From Micavibrio aeruginosavorus (GTDB taxonomy: Bacteria > Pseudomonadota > Alphaproteobacteria > Micavibrionales > Micavibrionaceae): 37,706 bases of DNA. The stretch covers positions 1-37,706 of the forward strand of contig QFNK01000001.1 in assembly GCA_003240795.1 (NCBI GenBank), in the 5' to 3' direction. Every line of letters begins with the position of its first letter. Positions within the stretch are counted from its first letter, which is position 1. Made by a program: the position numbers and the translations under genes. Positions 32,184 through 37,706 of the stretch are shown here, piece by piece. The notes beneath the pieces are model-generated. The model saw only the letters and a list, made by a program, of their open reading frames with translations, had not been told where the DNA came from and ran no database searches.

Positions 32184-32498
32184 CTACAGGCCTTTTTTCG
32201 GCACGTAGGTGCAGGGAATGACCGCCTTGCCGAAGGTGAGGGTGGCATCGATGCCCTTGTTCCAGAAGGTCACCGTGCTGTTGCCGTATTGGGCCCCGCT
32301 GGCCGAAACCTGACGTTCCAGCGCGTAGGACTTGCCCGCATAGGTCAGTTTGGCTTCATCCGGAGAGTAGAAGGTAATCTGCGCCGGCTGGCCGCCACAG
32401 GAAAGCGGGCGCGGTGTGACGACCGGACGTTTCTTCGGCGGCGACGCGCAGGAGGCGAGGGTCAGGGCAATCAGAAGGCAGGCGGCTATTCTGGACAT
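32184..32498 (-). CDS. mliC: MliC-family lysozyme inhibitor-like lipoprotein
   Basis: The N-terminus is a lipoprotein signal with lipobox LASC. The mature part has the MliC layout: a first cysteine in RPLSCGGQPAQITFYS, then AKLTYAGKSYALERQVSASGAQYGNS (broken here at strand turns), FWNKGIDATLTF and a second cysteine in VIPCTYVP. This family protects peptidoglycan from c-type lysozyme. The ATG at 32498 is used. It directly follows the gcvPB stop and shares AGGGAC above it, so it is co-transcribed with the gcv genes. The functional link to glycine cleavage is not obvious. Confidence 0.8.
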   Translation of the reverse strand: MSRIAACLLIALTLASCASPPKKRPVVTPRPLSCGGQPAQITFYSPDEAKLTYAGKSYALERQVSASGAQYGNSTVTFWNKGIDATLTFGKAVIPCTYVPKKGL

Positions 32499-32500
32499 CA

Positions 32501-34036
32501 CTATTGCTGTCCCTTCCAGCGCAGTTTCGGTTCACGCGCGGCGCGAACTTCGTCGAGGCGGCGGGTGGGGGCGCTCTGTGGATAACTATGAAACTTATCC
32601 ACATCGCCGTTTCGGACATCCGACGCGATTTTCTTCATGACCCGGATGAACCGGTCCAGCGCGTCCTTGCTTTCCGTCTCCGTCGGTTCGATCAGCATGG
32701 CGCCCTGAACCACCAGCGGGAAGTAAACCGTCATGGGGTGGAAGCCATGTTCGACAAGCGCCTTGGCAATATCAAGCGTGGTCACGCCGACATCTTTCTG
32801 AACCTTGTCGGTCAGCAGGCATTCATGCATGCAGGGGCCGTCAAACGGTACGTGATAGTCCTGTTTTAATTGGGAAAGTATGTAATTGGCGTTCAGGACG
32901 GCATCCTCAGATACTTGGCGCAGCCCGTCCGAGCCGTGGGACATCATGTAGGTCAGCGCGCGGATGTGCATGCCGAACTGTCCGGCGAAACCCTTGATGC
33001 GTCCACAGTTCATCGGGCGGTCCGTTTCGGCTTCTAAACGATACGTATCATTATTATGAATAACGATTGGTTTTGGCATGTATTGCGCCAGTTCCTCGGT
33101 CACGCAAATAGGGCCTGAACCGGGGCCGCCACCGCCGTGGGGTGTGGAAAAGGTCTTGTGTAGATTAATGTGCATGACGTCCACGCCGAAGTCGGCAGGC
33201 CGGATTTTGCCGACCAAGGCGTTGAAATTTGCCCCGTCACAATAGAAATAACCGCCCGCGTCATGGAGCAGTCTGGAGATTTCTTGAATATCGCGTTCGA
33301 AAAGACCGCAGGTATTCGGGTTCGTAACCATCATGCCCGCGACATCGTGGCCATCGCCCAGGGCGGTTTTGAAAGCGTCAAGCGTGACGCGGCCGCCTTC
33401 ACGGGTAGGGATGACACGCAGGTCAAAACCGCACATGGCGGCGGTCGCGGGGTTTGTGCCGTGGGCAGAGTCGGGGACAAGAATCACTTTTTTGTGCGTG
33501 TTGCCCTTCGCCTGATGGGCGCGGGCAATGGTCATGATGCCGGCCAGTTCGCCGTGCGCGCCGGCGGCTGGTGTCAGACAGACGCCGGGCAGGCCGGTCA
33601 ATTCGCCGAGCCATTGCTGCAGCTCATGCATCAGTTGCAACGCCCCTTGCACCGTCGAGGCAGGCTGAAGCGGGTGGATATGCGCGAAACCGGGCAGGCG
33701 CGCCATCTTCTCGTTCAGGCGCGGATTGTGCTTCATCGTGCAGGAGCCAAGCGGGAAGAAGCCGGAATCGATGGAATAATTCTTGGTCGAAAGGCGCACA
33801 AAATGACGCACCACCTGCGGCTCGCTCACCTGTGGCAGGCCGATATCGCCGCGGGCGTTCTGGCCTGTACGAAGGGGCGTGTTCTTTGGCTGTGTCATGT
33901 CCACACCGGAATGGTCGGAACGCTGTTTCTCCCATAGCAGGTTTTCATGGTAGTGCAGACCGCGATTCAGATCGGCCGCTTGAAACGTGTCCACATCCTG
34001 CGTGTCAGAAGGTGATTTGAGAGAAGCGTTGGTCAT
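32501..34036 (-). CDS. gcvPB: Glycine dehydrogenase (decarboxylating) subunit 2
   Basis: This is the beta half of the split P protein. It decarboxylates glycine with PLP and passes the aminomethyl group to the lipoyl arm of GcvH. The PLP lysine lies in HINLHKTFSTPHGGGGPG, preceded by TNPNTCGLFE and YCDGANFNALVG. The N-terminal block SIDSGFFPLGSCTMKHNPR is diagnostic. The length of 511 is usual. The start overlaps the gcvPA stop by four bases. Confidence 0.97.
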   Translation of the reverse strand: MTNASLKSPSDTQDVDTFQAADLNRGLHYHENLLWEKQRSDHSGVDMTQPKNTPLRTGQNARGDIGLPQVSEPQVVRHFVRLSTKNYSIDSGFFPLGSCTMKHNPRLNEKMARLPGFAHIHPLQPASTVQGALQLMHELQQWLGELTGLPGVCLTPAAGAHGELAGIMTIARAHQAKGNTHKKVILVPDSAHGTNPATAAMCGFDLRVIPTREGGRVTLDAFKTALGDGHDVAGMMVTNPNTCGLFERDIQEISRLLHDAGGYFYCDGANFNALVGKIRPADFGVDVMHINLHKTFSTPHGGGGPGSGPICVTEELAQYMPKPIVIHNNDTYRLEAETDRPMNCGRIKGFAGQFGMHIRALTYMMSHGSDGLRQVSEDAVLNANYILSQLKQDYHVPFDGPCMHECLLTDKVQKDVGVTTLDIAKALVEHGFHPMTVYFPLVVQGAMLIEPTETESKDALDRFIRVMKKIASDVRNGDVDKFHSYPQSAPTRRLDEVRAAREPKLRWKGQQ

Positions 34037-35316
34037 TGGATTGCTCCCTTCAGGGCGGCGGCGAAGGCTTTAATGGCTTCGTCCGTGGTCATCTCCGTTG
34101 CGGCGACGATCAATTTATCGCCTGCCGGAAGACCCGCGATGATTCCCTGTTGCGTCAGGTCCTGCACCATTTTTGCTGCATCGGTTCCTTGTGGCAGATG
34201 CAGCGTGAATTCGTTGAAGAAGGTCTGGTTTTTGATTTTCAGGCCGGCTTTGGCCAGTGCATCTGCCAGATCGCAGGCGCGTTCGTGATTCAAGCGGGCA
34301 ATCGTTTTGAAACCGTCTTCTCCCAGAAGCGCCATATGAACCGTAAAGGCGAGGGCGCACAGCCCCTGGTTCGTACAGATGTTCGATGTCGCTTTTTCGC
34401 GCCGGATATGTTGTTCCCGCGTCGAAAGGGTCAGGACGAAGGCACGGTTGCCGTCGGCATCCACCGTTTCGCCGCACAAGCGGCCGGGCATCTGACGCAG
34501 GTATTTTTCGCGGCAGGCGAAGAAGCCGAGATGCGGCCCGCCGAAGGACATGGGAAGGCCGATCGACTGCGCCTCGCCGCAGACGATGTCCGCTTCTACA
34601 GGGGCGGGGAGCAGGCCGAGGGAGAGGATTTCATTAATGACAACGATCAGGAGTGCACCGCTGTCGTCGCATTTTTTGCGCCATTCGGCATAGGCGTGGA
34701 CGTTGCCGAAAAAGTCCGGCGATTGCACGATCACGCAGGCTGTTTCGCTATCGGGCGAATCTTGCTGCGCAATATGACCCGCGCCTGAGTTGTGCAGATA
34801 CGATTCAAGAACCTCCTGATATTCAGGGTGAATGGCTGACCCATAAATAACCTTGCCGCGCTTGGTGACGCGCATGGCCATCAGGGCGGCCTCGGCCATC
34901 GCAGTCGCACCGTCGTATAAAGAAGCGTTGGCGACCTCCTGTCCGGTCAGAAGGGCGATAAAGCTTTGGAATTCATAGATGGCCTGTAAAGTACCTTGTG
35001 CGATTTCCGGCTGGTACGGCGTGTAGGCGGTCAGGAATTCGCTGCGCTGGATGATGTAATCGACGGTCGCGGGAATATGATGGTAATAACAGCCCGCGCC
35101 AAGGAAGAAGGGGCCCATTCCCGCATGATGGTTCTGGTTCGCGTAAACGGACAGCTTGCGCTCGATCTCCAGCTCACCCATATGGTCCGGCAGGTTCGCA
35201 GGGGCGGACATAAAGGCGGATTTGGGAACGTCGGCATACAGATCGTCAATGGATTTTGCGCTGATCTGCTGCAGCATTTCTTTCCGGTTTTCTGCGGTCA
35301 GGGGCAAATAGCGCAT
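34033..35316 (-). CDS. gcvPA: Glycine dehydrogenase (decarboxylating) subunit 1
   Basis: This is the alpha half of the split P protein, needed with subunit 2 for the decarboxylase. Motifs are RYLPLTAENRKEML at the N-terminus, MGPFFLGAGCYYHHIPATVD, TAYTPYQPEIAQGTLQAIYE, NASLYDGATAMAEA and RREKATSNICTNQGL. At 427 residues it is slightly short but complete. It is coupled to gcvPB by a four-base overlap and lies 25 bases below gcvH. Confidence 0.97.
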   Translation of the reverse strand: MRYLPLTAENRKEMLQQISAKSIDDLYADVPKSAFMSAPANLPDHMGELEIERKLSVYANQNHHAGMGPFFLGAGCYYHHIPATVDYIIQRSEFLTAYTPYQPEIAQGTLQAIYEFQSFIALLTGQEVANASLYDGATAMAEAALMAMRVTKRGKVIYGSAIHPEYQEVLESYLHNSGAGHIAQQDSPDSETACVIVQSPDFFGNVHAYAEWRKKCDDSGALLIVVINEILSLGLLPAPVEADIVCGEAQSIGLPMSFGGPHLGFFACREKYLRQMPGRLCGETVDADGNRAFVLTLSTREQHIRREKATSNICTNQGLCALAFTVHMALLGEDGFKTIARLNHERACDLADALAKAGLKIKNQTFFNEFTLHLPQGTDAAKMVQDLTQQGIIAGLPAGDKLIVAATEMTTDEAIKAFAAALKGAIQ

Positions 35317-35341
35317 TGGCGGTTCTCCTTTGGGTCAGCTC

Positions 35342-35716
35342 TTACGAAAGGCTTTCCGTGAATTCGTCATAGGCGCCTTTGTCCATCAGGCCCTCGGCCT
35401 GCGCGATATCGTCAAGGCGGATGCGGATGATCCAGCCTTTGGAAAGGTCTTCTTTCAGGTCTTCGAGGTTGTCCTGCAGCGCCTCGTTGACCTCGACGAT
35501 TTCGCCGGACACGGGGGCGTAGATTTCGCTGGCGGCCTTGACGGATTCAATGACGGCGAAGTTCTCACCCTTGGCGAGTTTGCGCCCCGTTTCGGGAAGC
35601 TCCAGATAAACCAGGTCGCCGAGCGCATGGCGGGCATAGGTCGTGATGCCGACGAGGGCGGTATCGCCTTCGACTTTGATCCATTCGTGGTCGTTCGTGT
35701 ATTTGATATCGGCCAT
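35342..35716 (-). CDS. gcvH: Glycine cleavage system H protein
   Basis: GcvH carries the lipoyl arm that shuttles the methylamine group between the P, T and L proteins. The lipoyl lysine is K60 in FAVIESVKAASEIYAP. The N-terminal YTNDHEWIKVEGDTALVGIT and the C-terminal strand are normal. The length is 124. Lipoylation would depend on LipB, encoded at 12925, and on LipA. It lies three bases below gcvT. Confidence 0.98.
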   Translation of the reverse strand: MADIKYTNDHEWIKVEGDTALVGITTYARHALGDLVYLELPETGRKLAKGENFAVIESVKAASEIYAPVSGEIVEVNEALQDNLEDLKEDLSKGWIIRIRLDDIAQAEGLMDKGAYDEFTESLS

Positions 35717-35719
35717 GTC

Positions 35720-36796
35720 CTAGTTCCTTTTTGTTTTCGGCGGTACGAAGGGGAACGGGGCCAATACGGCCTCTATATCCCGCCCGCGCACGCGGACGAG
35801 GACGGCATCCCCGGTTTTTCCAAGCTTTGGATCAATGTACGCCTGCCCGATGGCTTCGTTCAAGGTGGGGGAGAAGCCGCCGGACGTGACATCCCCAAGT
35901 TTTTCGCCGGACAGGGTGAATAGTTCGGCGCCTTCACGCGCTATGCCCTTGCCAGTCAGCTTGAATCCGGTGCGCAGGCGCGGCGCGCCTTTCTGGAGCT
36001 GTGCGCGCACTGTTTTCGCGCCGACATATCCGGTGCGGTCCTTGCCGATGATCCAGCGCAGGTCGGCCTCTACAGGGGTGGTATCGGCATCCAGATCATG
36101 GCCATAAAGCGGGTATCCCATTTCAAGGCGCAGGGAATCGCGGGCCGCAAGGCCTACGGGTTTCACATACGGATGTGCCATCAGGCGGTTCCATGCGGAT
36201 TCGGCATGATCGGCCTGCATGCTGATTTCAAATCCGTCTTCGCCAGTGTAACCCAAGCGGCTGACCCAGCAGGGACCGAATTCCATGATGCGCATGTAAC
36301 CGAGATTTGCTGCATCTATTTCCAGCGCTTCGCGCAGCACGGCTTCGGCTTTCGGGCCTTGAAGGGCGAGAAGGGCGCGATCCGTCAGATGCGTCAATGT
36401 TGCATCCTGCGGCAGGTTTTGCTGCAGCCAGGCGATGTCCTTATCCTTGCATCCAGCATTGATGACGGCGAAGAATTTGTCATCCGAGATGCGGGTGACG
36501 ATCAGGTCGTCCGTGATGCCGCCATGCTCGTTGGTCAGGACAGTGTATTTGGCGATGCCGTGTTTTTGCGAGGCGATGGCAGAGGGGGTCAGTTTTTCCC
36601 AGAAGGCGGCCGCGCCATCGCCTTCGACTACGATCTGACCCATATGGGATACGTCGAACAGGCCGCAATGCTCCCGCGTCCAGTTATGTTCAGCCAAGAC
36701 GCCGCTCTCATACTGGATCGGCATGTCATATCCGGCGAATTCGGCCATTCTTGCTTTTAATTCAAGGTGCCTGGCGTGCAGGGGCGTTGTTTTCAT
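35720..36796 (-). CDS. gcvT: Glycine cleavage system T protein (aminomethyltransferase)
   Basis: GcvT transfers the one-carbon unit from the H protein to tetrahydrofolate and releases ammonia. It has LKARMAEFAGYDMPIQY near the start, FDVSHMGQI, the folate-binding GYTGEDGFEI, ARDSLRLEMGYPLYGHD, and SGGFSPTLNEAIGQAYI at the end. The length of 358 is typical. It is the first gene of the gcvT-gcvH-gcvPA-gcvPB-mliC run. No gcvL is present, and I see no glycine riboswitch in the 105 bases between gcvT and the divergent microprotein gene. Confidence 0.97.
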   Translation of the reverse strand: MKTTPLHARHLELKARMAEFAGYDMPIQYESGVLAEHNWTREHCGLFDVSHMGQIVVEGDGAAAFWEKLTPSAIASQKHGIAKYTVLTNEHGGITDDLIVTRISDDKFFAVINAGCKDKDIAWLQQNLPQDATLTHLTDRALLALQGPKAEAVLREALEIDAANLGYMRIMEFGPCWVSRLGYTGEDGFEISMQADHAESAWNRLMAHPYVKPVGLAARDSLRLEMGYPLYGHDLDADTTPVEADLRWIIGKDRTGYVGAKTVRAQLQKGAPRLRTGFKLTGKGIAREGAELFTLSGEKLGDVTSGGFSPTLNEAIGQAYIDPKLGKTGDAVLVRVRGRDIEAVLAPFPFVPPKTKRN

Positions 36797-36901
36797 GGTG
36801 CTTCTTGCCTTTCTACGGCCGCGTCCATATATTATTTCTTAAAGGTGTGATTGTAGAATTTTTACCACGCCGGATACCGGATTTGAAAAGGAGACACGGA
36901 T

Positions 36902-36994
36902 ATGTCCACAGACACGAAAAAAGAGACAGACAAAAAAGACGAACAAGGCAAAGGCGGCCATGGACATGGCTGCGGTTGCGGCCACAGCCACTAA
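36902..36994 (+). CDS. 30-residue His/Cys-rich microprotein
   Basis: A short gene that ordinary ORF length limits miss. AAAAGGAG stands nine bases above the ATG, and a strong terminator follows 15 bases after the stop. The N-terminal half is highly charged, rich in Lys, Glu, Asp and Thr. The C-terminal half reads GGHGHGCGCGHSH, with five histidines and two cysteines in twelve residues. Such a tail would very likely bind a metal such as Ni, Cu, Zn or Co. No signal peptide or membrane segment is present. It is divergent from gcvT. The function is not known; a metal store or metallochaperone is a guess. Confidence 0.8.
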   Translation: MSTDTKKETDKKDEQGKGGHGHGCGCGHSH

Positions 36995-37009
36995 GCTTTA
37001 CATATTCAG

Positions 37010-37036
37010 AAAAACCCCGCTTCAAGCGGGGTTTTT
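37010..37036 (+). terminator. Intrinsic terminator of the microprotein gene
   Basis: AAAAACCCCGC and GCGGGGTTTTT form a perfect stem with a TTCAA loop and an uninterrupted T-run. It stands between the microprotein and the glycine-zipper gene, so the two are separate transcripts. Confidence 0.9.
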
Positions 37037-37095
37037 TATTGGAACCGTCGCGGCGTCCGGGCGTTTTCAAACGGATATTTGAAAGGAGCCTTATC

Positions 37096-37473
37096 ATGAA
37101 ACGCAAGAATGTTATTTTGCTGACACTGGCAGGCGTGGCGCTTTTGGCGGCTACCGCAGGTGCAAGTGCCTATATCGCTCATGAAAGAGCGATGGATGAA
37201 AAAGCGGCGCCCCAGAAAGTCGCGGCGAAAAAAGAAACCATTACGTGGAACAGCGAGCGTCAGGCCGCTAAGCCCCAGCCGCAGCAGCAGGCCGCGAACA
37301 CGTGCGATGATGCGAATATTGTCGGCGCTGCGATCGGTGCGGTTGCAGGCGGCTTTGCCGGTAATCAGGTCGGCAAGGGCAGAGGGCAGGATCTGGCCAC
37401 CGTTGGCGGTGCTATCGGCGGCGGTTATCTGGGCAAGGAATATATCCCGACCCGCAACGTTTTGTGCCCGTAA
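37096..37473 (+). CDS. Glycine-zipper envelope protein
   Basis: The N-terminus has a hydrophobic signal or anchor (about residues 7-28) with an AGASA cleavage-like end. The middle is basic and Gln/Pro/Ala-rich. The C-terminal part has a glycine zipper, GAAIGAVAGGFAGNQVGKG and GGAIGGGYLGKE, as in 17-kDa surface antigen-like (Rick_17kDa_Anti) proteins. GAAAGGAG precedes the ATG. The 125-residue length suits the group. It probably sits in the envelope, but its exact role is not known. It converges with rimO, and no terminator is obvious in the two-base gap. Confidence 0.82.
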   Translation: MKRKNVILLTLAGVALLAATAGASAYIAHERAMDEKAAPQKVAAKKETITWNSERQAAKPQPQQQAANTCDDANIVGAAIGAVAGGFAGNQVGKGRGQDLATVGGAIGGGYLGKEYIPTRNVLCP

Positions 37474-37474
37474 A

Positions 37475-37706
37475 TCAGGCCAAACCGCCGACAGGCACGG
37501 CATATAAATCATAATCGTCCGCGTCTTCGACCATGACGGGGACGATATCTCCCGCCTTGAGGTTTGCGGCGTCGCGCAGGAAGACTTTACCGTCGATTTC
37601 CGGTGCATCCCCTTCGGAGCGGGCATCCGCACCGCCGTCTTCGCCGACTTCATCGATGATGACGTTGATGATTTTTCCGACTTTTTGTTGCAGCTTTGTT
37701 GCGCTG
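37475..37706 (-). CDS. rimO: Ribosomal protein S12 methylthiotransferase RimO, C-terminal 76 residues
   Basis: This is the C-terminal end of a gene that continues beyond the right edge. It reads KLQQKVGKIINVIIDEV, then ARSEGDAPEIDGKVFLRDA and LKAGDIVPVMVEDADDYDLY. That is the TRAM domain of RimO, which binds ribosomal protein S12 while the radical-SAM core (outside the window) adds a methylthio group to an aspartate. MiaB shares the TRAM domain, but the SEGDAPEIDG phrase is typical of RimO. Confidence 0.85.
   Translation of the reverse strand, partial: SATKLQQKVGKIINVIIDEVGEDGGADARSEGDAPEIDGKVFLRDAANLKAGDIVPVMVEDADDYDLYAVPVGGLA

Noticed and set aside
36797..36901. Glycine riboswitch above gcvT
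   Set aside because: The leader is short, and neither of the conserved paired glycine aptamer cores is visible.

Overview
The window looks like chromosomal DNA of an alphaproteobacterium. The reasons are the gene families and their order: ahcY and rapZ beside a ChvG-type kinase, yajC-secD-secF followed by a Mth938/NDUFAF3-like gene, serS near pcm and a LysM/LytM lipoprotein, a MaeB-type malic enzyme, and a GTTC-N7-GTTC SOS box of the alphaproteobacterial type. A Micavibrio- or Rhodospirillales-like lineage would fit, but this is inference. There is no phage, transposon, CRISPR array, rRNA or plasmid module. Most genes are housekeeping, with several lineage-specific small genes between them.

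Layout. 1-3143: start of a probable PAS sensor kinase, two divergent hypothetical genes with good promoters, ahcY and a hypothetical gene. 3157-5091: rapZ and the 3' part of a chvG-like kinase that stops abruptly against the 3' part of an unrelated plus-strand gene. This looks like the eroded remains of the alphaproteobacterial chvG-hprK-rapZ-PTS-ahcY locus. 5101-11650: a class A penicillin-binding protein, mgtE, maeB and a queuosine-precursor transporter, all on the minus strand. 11714-14216: tRNA-Leu(GAG), an unusual protein with two OmpR-type winged helices and no receiver, lipB and a hypothetical gene. 14336-19863: an N-formylglutamate amidohydrolase, serS, pcm, a degenerate-LytM lipoprotein, and a DUF815-type ATPase coupled to a small membrane protein.

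19951-27037: yajC-secD-secF, a PG-binding lipoprotein, a Mth938-fold gene, a small exported protein, a TerC transporter, superoxide dismutase and an NDUFAF6-like member of the squalene/phytoene synthase family. 27038-27395 has no convincing gene but ends in consecutive hairpins and an intrinsic terminator, so it is a candidate small RNA or structured 3' UTR. 27394-32498: an alpha/beta hydrolase, trmFO, a Y-family DNA polymerase with a perfect LexA box at its start, a TerB-like gene and two lipoproteins. 32501-36796: the complete glycine cleavage set gcvT-gcvH-gcvPA-gcvPB. 36902-37706: a 30-residue His/Cys-rich microprotein with its own ribosome binding site and terminator, a glycine-zipper protein and the 3' end of rimO.

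The items most worth following up are the His/Cys microprotein, the double winged-helix protein, the chvG junction, the LexA-controlled polymerase, and the hairpin-rich gap at 27.3 kb.
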